DNA of 5,622 nt from JBHJOF01 sp050330055 (GTDB lineage Bacteria; Pseudomonadota; Alphaproteobacteria; Kiloniellales; JAKSDN01). Below the pieces are notes generated by a model, which searched no databases, was not told the origin of the DNA, and saw only the letters and a program-made list of their open reading frames with translations. Shown piece after piece: positions 1-5,537 of the stretch. The position numbers and the translations under genes were made by a program. Position 1 is the stretch's first letter. Each line of letters opens with the position of its first letter. Location of the stretch: the NCBI GenBank assembly GCA_050330055.1, contig JBHJOF010000162.1, forward strand, positions 1-5,622, given 5' to 3'.

Positions 1-88
1 CGTGGCGCGCGGCGATGGCGGCTGCTGGGTTTATACGCCGCGCGGCTATGCCGCGAAGGTTGCCAAGTCGTCGGAGGACGCGGCGTGA
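1..88 (+). CDS. cobJ: 3' end of probable precorrin-3B C17-methyltransferase (partial)
   Basis: Only the last 28 codons are inside the window, read in the frame starting at base 2 and ending at the TGA at 86-88. The visible peptide contains the segment CWVYTPRGYAAK. As I recall the family, a TPRGY-type tail closes CobJ/CbiH, the enzyme that methylates C17 of precorrin-3B and contracts the ring. Its TGA overlaps the GTG start of cobM (sequence GTGA at 85-88), the tight coupling expected for consecutive genes of one operon, and CobJ acts immediately before CobM in the pathway. The catalytic domain is outside the window, so the identity rests on a short tail plus position. Another cob/cbi gene remains possible. 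Confidence 0.6.
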   Translation, partial: VARGDGGCWVYTPRGYAAKVAKSSEDAA

Positions 89-849
89 CCGTGCACTTCA
101 TCGGCGCCGGGCCGGGCGCGCCCGATCTCATCACGCTGCGGGGCAGGGACCTGATCGCGCGCTCGCCGGTCGTGCTCTACGCCGGCTCGCTGGTGCCGCG
201 CGAAGTGATCGCTTGCGCGCCAGCCGACGCCCGCGTGCTCGATACCGCCTCCATGACTCTCGACGAGATCATCGAAGAGATGCGCCAGGCCGACGCGGCG
301 GGCCTCGATGTGGCCCGGGTGCATTCCGGCGACCCGTCGCTCTATGGCGCGATCGGCGAGCAGATCCGCCGGTTGCAGGCGCTTGGCATCGCCTACGACA
401 TCACGCCGGGCGTGCCGGCCTTTGCGGCGGCGGCGGCCAGCCTGGGGCAGGAGCTGACCCTGCCCGGCATCAGCCAGACGGTGGTGCTGACCCGCACCGC
501 CATGAAGGCCTCGCCGATGCCGAACCGCGAGGATTTGGCGACCTTGGGCGCCTCGGGCGCGACGCTGGCGATCCACCTCTCGGTGCGCAACCTGCGCGCC
601 GTGGTCGAGGCGCTGACGCCGCACTACGGTGCCGACTGTCCGGTCGCCGTGGTCTACCGGGCGAGCTGGCCCGACGAGCAGGTGATCCGCGGCTGCCTGG
701 CCGACATCCGCGACAAGGTGCGCGCCGCTAAGATCACCCGCACGGCGCTCGTCCTTGTCGGCCGCGTGCTGGACGAGAGCGCCTTCGGCGACAGCCGCCT
801 CTACGCGCCCGACCACGTCCATCTGCTGCGCCCGAAGCGACGGGCGTAG
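85..849 (+). CDS. cobM: precorrin-4 C11-methyltransferase
   Basis: A 254-residue protein, the usual length for CobM/CbiF. It transfers a methyl group from S-adenosylmethionine to C11 of precorrin-4, giving precorrin-5 in cytoplasmic cobalamin synthesis. It is a single tetrapyrrole methylase domain. The N-terminal loop GAGPGAPDL is at residues 7-15, followed by YAGSLVP near 32-38, the HSGDPSLYG substrate/SAM loop at 80-88, TPGVPAF at 107-113, the CobM-like stretch LPGISQTVVLTR at 126-137, and VVYRASWPDE near 189-198. The GTG start is chosen because HFIGAGPG follows at once, as the family requires, and because it overlaps the preceding stop codon (GTGA), suggesting translational coupling. CobM (oxygen-dependent route) and CbiF (oxygen-independent route) are homologous, so the symbol follows the probable CobJ/CobK neighbours. 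The family call is secure and the route assignment is less so. Confidence 0.95.
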   Translation: MTVHFIGAGPGAPDLITLRGRDLIARSPVVLYAGSLVPREVIACAPADARVLDTASMTLDEIIEEMRQADAAGLDVARVHSGDPSLYGAIGEQIRRLQALGIAYDITPGVPAFAAAAASLGQELTLPGISQTVVLTRTAMKASPMPNREDLATLGASGATLAIHLSVRNLRAVVEALTPHYGADCPVAVVYRASWPDEQVIRGCLADIRDKVRAAKITRTALVLVGRVLDESAFGDSRLYAPDHVHLLRPKRRA

Positions 850-877
850 CTGTCCAGCGGTTCAATTCACCTTCGTT

Positions 878-883
878 GGGGAA
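878..883 (+). promoter_or_regulatory. ribosome binding site of the GGT-family gene
   Basis: The purine run GGGGAA lies 3 bases before the ATG at 887, with its G-rich core 5-8 bases upstream of the start. The same reading frame stays open further upstream into cobM, so this site is what supports starting at 887. It also marks the 37-base gap after the cobM stop as an ordinary intra-operon spacer. Confidence 0.45.
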
Positions 884-886
884 CCC

Positions 887-2515
887 ATGACTCACGGCAT
901 GAGCAAGGGCATGATCGTTGCGCCGCAGCCCGAGGCGGTCGAGGCCGGCGCGCTGGTGCTGCGCGACGGCGGGAACGCGGTCGACGCCGCCATCGCCTGC
1001 GCCCTGGTGCAGGGCGTGGTCGATCCGCAGATGTGCGGCATCGCCGGCTTCGGCAGCCTGCAGGTCTATCTGCCGGGCCAGGGCTCAGCGGGGGGCGTCC
1101 ATGAGCTGATCGACTTTCACGCCAGGACGCCGGCCGCCGCCCGCGAGGACATGTGGGCCGACCTGCTGGAGGGCGAGACACCGGACGGCTTCGGCTTCAT
1201 CCTCAAGGGCCGGGTCAACGACGTCGGCTACGGGTCGATCGCCGTTCCGGGCAGCCTAAAGGCCTACCACGAGGCGCAAACGCGTTTCGGCACGAGGCCC
1301 TGGGCCGAGATCGTGCAGCCAGCGATCGAGCAGGCCGAGGCTGGCTTCGTGGTGCGCCCGCACGTCCATAGCTGGTGGCACGAGCCGAACGAGTGGGGCC
1401 GCGTCTCGCCGCTCGAGCGCCTGCGTCATACCGCGGCGAGCCGGCGCATCTACTGCAACGCCGCGGGCGAGGTGCACGGCCTGGGCGAGCGGGTCATGAA
1501 CCCCGACATGGCGCGATCCCTGCGGCGCATCGCCGAGGGCGGCGCCGAGGTGTTCTACCGGGGCGACATGGCCGAGGAGATCGCCGCCGACATGGCCGAA
1601 CACGGCGGACTGCTGTCGCTCGAGGACCTGCGCGACTATCGCACGACGCAGACCGAGCCGCTGTGGGGCAGCTACCGCGGCCTGCGCCTGGCGACCAACC
1701 AGCCGCCCGGCGGCGGCATCATGCTGGTCGAGATGCTGAACATCCTGGAGCGCTTCGACCTTGCAGCGATGGGCCACAACAGCCCCGCCTACATCCGCGT
1801 GGTTGCGGAAGCGATGAAGCAGGCGACCAGGGACAAGGACGAGTTTGTCGGCGATCCGGCCTTCGTCGATGTCCCGATCGACCGCCTGACCAGCAAGGAC
1901 TACGCGGCCGGCGTCGCGGCGCGTATCGAGAAGGGTGAGAAAATCAGCGTTGCGCGGCTTGGCGTTCCCGAGGCGGCGCACACCACGCACATCTCGGTGC
2001 TCGACAAGGACGGCAACGTGGTCTCCATGACCCATTCGCTCGGCATGCCTTCGGGCGTGGTGAGCGAGGGGCTGGGCTTCATGTACAACGGATGCATGGC
2101 GGTCTTCGACCCGCGGCCCGGCCGCGCCGGCTCGATCCGGCCCGGCAAGGCACGCTTCAGCTCGATCTGCCCCTCGATCCTGTTCGACGGCGAACACCCC
2201 TGTCTGGTGATCGGCGCGCCGGGCGGCACGCAGATCGCCATGGGCGTGCTGCAGGTGATCCTGAACGTGGTCGACTTCGGCATGCCGATCCTGGAAGCGG
2301 TCTCTGCGCCGCGCGTCTCGGCCACCAGCGACGCGATCGACGTCAGCAACCGCATCCCGAGCTTCGTCACGCGCGAGCTGGAGGCGCAGGGCTACCAGGT
2401 ACGGCGCAGCCCGCTCAGCTATCCCTTCGCCTCGGTGCACGCAATCCGCATCGAGGGTGACCGCATCACCGGCGCCGCCGACCCGAACCACGACGGCATG
2501 GCGCTGGCGGTTTAG
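887..2515 (+). CDS. gamma-glutamyltransferase-family Ntn-hydrolase, atypical substrate pocket
   Basis: A 542-residue GGT-family protein. These enzymes cleave themselves into large and small subunits, and the new N-terminal Thr attacks the substrate amide. Visible landmarks are GGNAVDAAIA at 28-37, NQPPGGG at 271-277, the processing and catalytic site TTHISVLDKDGN at 366-377 (nucleophile predicted as Thr366), SSICPSI at 425-431, and the oxyanion loop GAPGG at 443-447. The ATG at 887 is preceded by GGGGAA (878-883) and lies 37 bases after cobM, so the two may be cotranscribed. There is no signal peptide, so it is probably cytoplasmic, unlike periplasmic E. coli GGT. Residues that bind the gamma-glutamyl group in E. 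coli GGT (Arg114, Asn411, Asp433) align by eye with His78, Gly386 and Val406. A classical glutathione hydrolase is therefore doubtful. A different amidase or acylase activity, as in YwrD-like or oxamate amidohydrolase-like members, is more plausible. I give no gene symbol. Confidence 0.9.
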   Translation: MTHGMSKGMIVAPQPEAVEAGALVLRDGGNAVDAAIACALVQGVVDPQMCGIAGFGSLQVYLPGQGSAGGVHELIDFHARTPAAAREDMWADLLEGETPDGFGFILKGRVNDVGYGSIAVPGSLKAYHEAQTRFGTRPWAEIVQPAIEQAEAGFVVRPHVHSWWHEPNEWGRVSPLERLRHTAASRRIYCNAAGEVHGLGERVMNPDMARSLRRIAEGGAEVFYRGDMAEEIAADMAEHGGLLSLEDLRDYRTTQTEPLWGSYRGLRLATNQPPGGGIMLVEMLNILERFDLAAMGHNSPAYIRVVAEAMKQATRDKDEFVGDPAFVDVPIDRLTSKDYAAGVAARIEKGEKISVARLGVPEAAHTTHISVLDKDGNVVSMTHSLGMPSGVVSEGLGFMYNGCMAVFDPRPGRAGSIRPGKARFSSICPSILFDGEHPCLVIGAPGGTQIAMGVLQVILNVVDFGMPILEAVSAPRVSATSDAIDVSNRIPSFVTRELEAQGYQVRRSPLSYPFASVHAIRIEGDRITGAADPNHDGMALAV

Positions 2516-2520
2516 TGACC

Positions 2521-2564
2521 GGAATTGAGGGGACACCATTCAAGCATGATGTCCCCTCAATTCC
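2521..2564. repeat. perfect 15-bp inverted repeat between convergent genes, possible bidirectional terminator or REP-like element
   Basis: The arms GGAATTGAGGGGACA (2521-2535) and TGTCCCCTCAATTCC (2550-2564) are exactly complementary around a 14-base loop. The element begins 6 bases after the stop of the rightward GGT-family gene and ends 41 bases before the stop of the leftward 130-residue gene. That is where a shared transcript-end hairpin would sit. No T-run follows on either strand, so it is not a canonical intrinsic terminator; it could instead protect 3' ends. Arms of this GGAATT...GGGGACA type also recall REP-like sequences associated with RAYT transposases. That resemblance is from memory, and no transposase is present in the window. 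Confidence 0.75.
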
Positions 2565-2604
2565 TTGTGCAGCGCTCGCGGTTAAGCGATCGCGTTGGGC
2601 GCGG

Positions 2605-2997
2605 CTACTTGGAAAACTTGGCCACCGGCGCGTGCTCGGGATGCGTTTCGAGCCAGCGGCGGGCGCGCTCCGCCTGCGCGGCGTCGAGCGACTGGAGGAG
2701 CAGGGCGGCCTGGTCCGGGTTGCTGATCTCGTCGCTCTCGCCGAGCTGCTCCAGATAGGCCGTCAGCAGCGTGCGGTACAGCGCCGTGGCCGGGTCGTCG
2801 GCAGGGTCGTCGAGGGTCGGCGCCGCGTCGCCGAGCGCCCGCAGCGCCACCTGCAGGTCCGCGTCGACGGCGCGGGCGATGCCGCGGCGGAAGCCTTCGA
2901 GGGCGGCGCGCCGCTCCGGCCAGAGCGCCTGGCGCGCATGCGCCAGCAGGCTATCGACGTATTGTCTGAACCGAGGGTCGAGTCGCTCGTACAACAC
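2605..2997 (-). CDS. hypothetical 130-residue helical protein
   Basis: I do not recognise this protein. It starts with a GTG, runs 130 codons and ends with TAG at 2607-2605. It has no signal peptide, membrane segment or cysteine. The sequence is rich in Ala, Leu, Arg, Asp and Glu and looks mostly alpha-helical, with an acidic low-complexity linker DDPADDPATA near residues 63-72 and a C-terminal helix rich in Ala, Glu and Arg. It is preferred over the opposing + strand reading because its composition is that of a balanced soluble protein, while the + reading is a Val/Arg-rich string. The start is uncertain. No clear Shine-Dalgarno precedes the GTG, and the frame stays open upstream to the pilin stop at 3091-3093. 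It follows the pilin on the same strand with a 93-base gap, which suggests but does not prove cotranscription. Confidence 0.6.
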   Translation of the reverse strand: MLYERLDPRFRQYVDSLLAHARQALWPERRAALEGFRRGIARAVDADLQVALRALGDAAPTLDDPADDPATALYRTLLTAYLEQLGESDEISNPDQAALLLQSLDAAQAERARRWLETHPEHAPVAKFSK

Positions 2998-3090
2998 CGT
3001 GCCACAGATAACGCGAATGCCACCACACCACGGGCCGTGCCCGGGTGGCTTGCCTTCTAGCTTGTCGCACTGGCCGTGTCGGTCAACCCG

Positions 3091-3273
3091 TCAGCCTGAG
3101 GCAATTTCGTCGAGTGCCGAGGAAACGGTGTCGAAAATGTCGTTGAGCGAGCTACCGAGCATCTGCAGCGCGGCGATGCTGGCGACCGAGACCAGGGCGG
3201 CGATCAAGCCGTATTCGAGCGCGGTCGCGCCGGATTCGTCGCTGGCGAAGGAAATCAGCTGGCTCAATATCAC
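3091..3273 (-). CDS. Flp/Fap-type (type IVb) pilin, orphan
   Basis: Small pilin of 60 residues from the preferred GTG start. Flp pilins are cut by a prepilin peptidase and assembled into tight-adherence (Tad) pili at the inner membrane. The sequence shows the leader ending DESG, then the mature N-terminus ATALEYGLIAALVSVASIAA. This gives the diagnostic Gly(-1), Glu5 and Tyr6 followed by a hydrophobic helix. The predicted mature pilin is 45 residues. An in-frame ATG lies 8 codons upstream at 3295-3297, but GGAGGA at 3288-3283 is 9 bases before the GTG and would fall inside the longer form, so the GTG is favoured. Both the leader and the mature part lack Lys, Arg and His, which is odd because Flp leaders normally carry basic residues. 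No tad or cpa genes are in the window, so its assembly machinery must be elsewhere if it is functional. Confidence 0.9.
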   Translation of the reverse strand: MILSQLISFASDESGATALEYGLIAALVSVASIAALQMLGSSLNDIFDTVSSALDEIASG

Positions 3274-3282
3274 GGCTTCAAA

Positions 3283-3288
3283 TCCTCC
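3283..3288 (-). promoter_or_regulatory. strong ribosome binding site deciding the pilin start
   Basis: Reading the - strand, GGAGGA is followed by nine bases and then GTG (3273-3271). This near-perfect Shine-Dalgarno lies downstream of the alternative ATG at 3297, and no comparable site precedes that ATG. It therefore argues for a 60-residue pilin precursor rather than a 68-residue one. Confidence 0.75.
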
Positions 3289-3436
3289 GGAAAACATCGA
3301 GGACTATCACGTCAATTTTGCACCATCACGCTTAACAATCGGTAAGACTCTATGATGAAGGCACTGACTGGTTGCATATTCTCCTGCAATTCGTGGCGTA
3401 TTCTTTCGATCCTCCAGTTACGTCACGCGCCGGGAA

Positions 3437-4210
3437 CTAGAGTGACGTCATGCTTAACTTCCACTCCAGCCAGGTACAGGCCGACTCCACGTCTTCTGCG
3501 ACTTCGCTCGGCGGCATCGGCGGCCGCGCGATCATCACCACAGGCAGGCCGCGCGCGCGGGCGGCCGAAAGCTTGGCCGACGTGGCGCTGCCGCCGCTGT
3601 TCTTGCTGACCAGCACCTCGATGCGGTGCTGCTCGAGCAGCGCGATCTCGTCGGCTTCCGCGAAGGGGCCGCGCGCGATCACCAATGTGTGGGCGGCAAG
3701 CGGCAGCGGCTCGTGCGGCGGCTCGATCAGGCGCAGTAGGAACCAATGTCCGGTGAGGGCAGCGAAGGGCGCCAGGTCTTGGCGACCCAGGGCGAGGAAC
3801 ACGCGCCGGCCGAGATCGGCAACGGCATGCGCTGCTTCGGTGGTGTTCTGCACGACGGTCCAGCCGTCGCCGGGCTGCGCGCTCCAGGCTGGGCGCTGCA
3901 GCAGCAGGCGGGGCACGCCGGCCGCAGCGCAGGCCTCGGCGGCGTTGTGCGAGATGCGGGCGGCGAAGGGGTGGGTGGCGTCGATCATCAGGTCGATCTC
4001 CGCCTCGGCCAGATAGCGCGCCAGCCCCGCGGCGCCGCCGAAGCCGCCGACCCGCACGACACCGGCCAGCGCCGCCGGCGCCTGCGTGCGGCCGGCCAGC
4101 GAGCTGATGACCGTGAGCCGCGGATCGGCCGCCGCCGCCTCGGCCAGCGCCCGCGCTTCCGCCGTGCCGCCGAGGATCAGCAGGCGTCGGGGTCTTGTGC
4201 CTTCAGACAT
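3437..4210 (-). CDS. cobK: precorrin-6A reductase
   Basis: A 257-residue CobK/CbiJ-family protein, the expected family size. It reduces precorrin-6A (or its cobalt form) to 6B with NADPH, directly after C1 methylation. Motifs in order are LILGGTAEA at 11-19 (nucleotide-binding loop), SLAGRT at 37-42, GGFGG at 55-59, the family hallmark DATHPFA at 77-83, RPAW at 106-109, LGRQDL at 141-146, RGPF at 180-183 and SKNSGG at 202-207. The ATG at 4210 is chosen because AAGGGA lies just upstream and the N-terminus then has a normal length before LILGG. In-frame ATGs at 4225 and 4255 would put the start inside the repeat described at 4220-4331. It lies 160 bases downstream of cbiD on the same strand, a plausible two-gene unit interrupted by that repeat. 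The ORF closes with TAG at 3439-3437. Confidence 0.94.
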   Translation of the reverse strand: MSEGTRPRRLLILGGTAEARALAEAAAADPRLTVISSLAGRTQAPAALAGVVRVGGFGGAAGLARYLAEAEIDLMIDATHPFAARISHNAAEACAAAGVPRLLLQRPAWSAQPGDGWTVVQNTTEAAHAVADLGRRVFLALGRQDLAPFAALTGHWFLLRLIEPPHEPLPLAAHTLVIARGPFAEADEIALLEQHRIEVLVSKNSGGSATSAKLSAARARGLPVVMIARPPMPPSEVAEDVESACTWLEWKLSMTSL

Positions 4211-4219
4211 CGTCCCTTG

Positions 4220-4331
4220 CCTCATGCTTGCCGGCCAAGGCCGGCCGCTTCGCACACGACAGGCTCAGCATGAGGATGTGCTTTGCTCGGAAGAGCAAAG
4301 CACGTCACCCTGAGCCTGTCGAAGGGTGAGG
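4220..4331. repeat. dispersed nested-palindrome repeat, copy A, between cbiD and cobK
   Basis: An inner hairpin has arms GTGCTTTGCTC (4278-4288) and GAGCAAAGCAC (4293-4303) around a 4-base loop. Outside it lies a second pair, CGACAGGCTCAG (4257-4268) with CTGAGCCTGTCG (4310-4321). Bases 4258-4331 match 5549-5622 at 69 of 74 positions in the same orientation. The outermost arm found in the other copy (CCTCATGCTT) is also present here at 4220-4229, but 27 extra bases (4230-4256) separate it from the rest. The element fills most of the 160-base cbiD-cobK gap and ends 9 bases before the cobK ATG. Such elements are typical of small non-autonomous dispersed repeats (REP or MITE-like). In a cbiD-cobK transcript it would form a strong RNA structure, with possible effects on stability or on cobK translation. 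Confidence 0.85.
4230..4245. repeat. GC-rich palindrome inserted in repeat copy A
   Basis: GCCGGCC and GGCCGGC form a perfect 7-bp stem with an AA loop. It belongs to the 27 bases absent from the second repeat copy. It is flanked by GCTT on both sides (4226-4229 and 4247-4250), which may be a short duplication. On the - strand the stem ends 19 bases before the cobK ATG, near the putative ribosome binding site. Confidence 0.7.
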
Positions 4332-4370
4332 TAAGCGAGCGCGTGACTGACCGCTTGACACACCAGATGG

Positions 4371-5456
4371 TCAGCCACCCGCTCGTCCCACCAGCGCGCC
4401 GGAGCGGTCGAAGACCAGCACCTCCACTTCGGTCTCGCCGGCCAGCACGGCGAGCGCGGCATCGCGCGCCTTGGCCGCCACGTAGTCGCCCAGGGGCAGA
4501 CCGGCGCCGCGCGCGATCTCGAGCACCTGCATGGCGGTGTTCGCATTGCGAGCGCGCTCGACCAGCGCCGCGTCAGCGCCGAGTTCGGCCAGCGCATCGG
4601 CCAGCCAGTCGAGATCGACCTGGCTGCGTCCGGAATGCAGGTCGAGGTGGCCCATGGCCAGCTTGCTGATCTTGCCGAAGCCGCTGCCGATGGTGAGCCG
4701 GGGCAGGGGATGGCGCCGCAGGTACTTCAGCAGGCCGCCGACGAAGTCGCCCATGTCGAGCATGGCCTCGTCGGGCAGGCCGTAGAGGCTTTGCACCGCC
4801 TGCTCCGAGGTCGAGCCGGTGCAGCCGGCGACGTGGGTCAGGCCGATCGCGCCCGCCACGTCGATGCCGCGATGGATCGAATGGATCCAGGCCGAGCAGG
4901 AGAAGGGCACCACGACCCCCGTGGTGCCGAGGATCGACAGGCCGCCGACGATGCCGAGCCGCGGGTTCCAGGTCTTGGCGGCGAGCGCCGCGCCGCCCGG
5001 CACCGCGATCTCGATCTCGAGGTCGCCGGTGTCGCCGTGCCGGGCGGCGAGCTCGGCTACGGTCTGCTGCATCATGCGGCGCGGCACCGGGTTGATCGCC
5101 GGCTCGCCGACCGCCAGCGGCAGGCCGGGCTTGGTCACCGTACCGACACCTTCGCCGGCGCGGAAGGTGACGCCGCTGCCGGGCGCGCCACGCCGCACGG
5201 TTGAGAGCACCAGCGCGCCATGGGTCACGTCGGGATCGTCGCCCGCGTCCTTGACGATGCCGGCCATGGCCTGGCCGTCGCTCAGCGCTTCGCGGGAGAG
5301 CGCGAAGGCCGGCCGCTCGCCGCGCGGCAGGGTGATGGTCACCGGGTCGGGGAAGCTGCCGGTCAGGAGCGCGGAGTAGGCGGCCCGGGTCGCCGCCGTG
5401 GCGCAGGCGCCGGTCGTCCAGCCGCGCCGCAGCGGTCCCTCTGGCTTGCGTTCCAT
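4371..5456 (-). CDS. cbiD: cobalt-precorrin-5B C1-methyltransferase
   Basis: A 361-residue CbiD, full length for the family. It uses S-adenosylmethionine to methylate C1 of the (cobalt-)precorrin-5 intermediate, giving the 6A compound that CobK/CbiJ reduces. Family blocks in order are RRGWTTGACATAA at 10-22, KDAGDDPDVTHG at 69-80, GVGTVTKPGL at 103-112, INPVPRRM at 121-128, NPRLGIVGGLSILGTTG at 164-180 and GSTSE at 214-218. The ATG at 5456 places the TTGACATAA block at its usual distance from the N-terminus. No strong Shine-Dalgarno is visible before it. CbiD is unrelated to CobF, which performs C1 methylation in the classical aerobic pathway, so this locus may be a mixed set. The gene is bracketed by two direct copies of a dispersed repeat. 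The 81 bases between its start and the upstream repeat show no recognisable cobalamin riboswitch. Confidence 0.96.
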   Translation of the reverse strand: MERKPEGPLRRGWTTGACATAATRAAYSALLTGSFPDPVTITLPRGERPAFALSREALSDGQAMAGIVKDAGDDPDVTHGALVLSTVRRGAPGSGVTFRAGEGVGTVTKPGLPLAVGEPAINPVPRRMMQQTVAELAARHGDTGDLEIEIAVPGGAALAAKTWNPRLGIVGGLSILGTTGVVVPFSCSAWIHSIHRGIDVAGAIGLTHVAGCTGSTSEQAVQSLYGLPDEAMLDMGDFVGGLLKYLRRHPLPRLTIGSGFGKISKLAMGHLDLHSGRSQVDLDWLADALAELGADAALVERARNANTAMQVLEIARGAGLPLGDYVAAKARDAALAVLAGETEVEVLVFDRSGALVGRAGG

Positions 5457-5537
5457 GTCGCAATTCTACAAAAGCCGGCTCGCCCCTGACTAGGCGCGCC
5501 GCGCCGAGCCACTTATTATGCCCGCGAGCGAGGCAGG

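Noticed and set aside
46..822. - strand open frame of 258 codons opposite cobM
   Set aside because: Antisense shadow in GC-rich DNA. cobM is certain from its tetrapyrrole methylase motifs.
1256..2539. Long - strand open frame of 427 codons opposite the GGT-family gene
   Set aside because: It is an antisense shadow. The + strand frame has unmistakable GGT-family motifs, and the antisense product is an Arg/His/Val/Asp-rich string with no recognisable domain.
2515..3060. + strand open frame of 181 codons opposite the 130-residue hypothetical gene
   Set aside because: It begins inside the palindrome region, has Val/Arg/Gly-biased composition and no start signal. The - strand reading looks more like a real protein.
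3298..3436. Sigma-54 or CtrA-type promoter upstream of the pilin
   Set aside because: TGGTGC and TTGAC fragments and one TTAA are present on the - strand, but the spacing does not match either consensus, so nothing was annotated.
3352..3609. Small + strand open frame of 85 codons between the pilin and cobK
   Set aside because: It has no ribosome binding site, most of it lies antisense to the certain cobK gene, and its product is a Ser/Arg-rich string without motifs.
4258..4331. Repeat copy A as an intrinsic terminator for cbiD
   Set aside because: The hairpins are strong but no T-run follows them on the - strand, and a same-sense cob gene lies directly downstream. A dispersed repeat is the better description.
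5457..5537. Possible cobalamin riboswitch upstream of cbiD
   Set aside because: The 81 bases before cbiD show no B12-box-like core or multi-helix arrangement and are too short for a complete cobalamin riboswitch. A CATAAT on the - strand near 5515-5520 has no -35 at suitable spacing, so no promoter was called.
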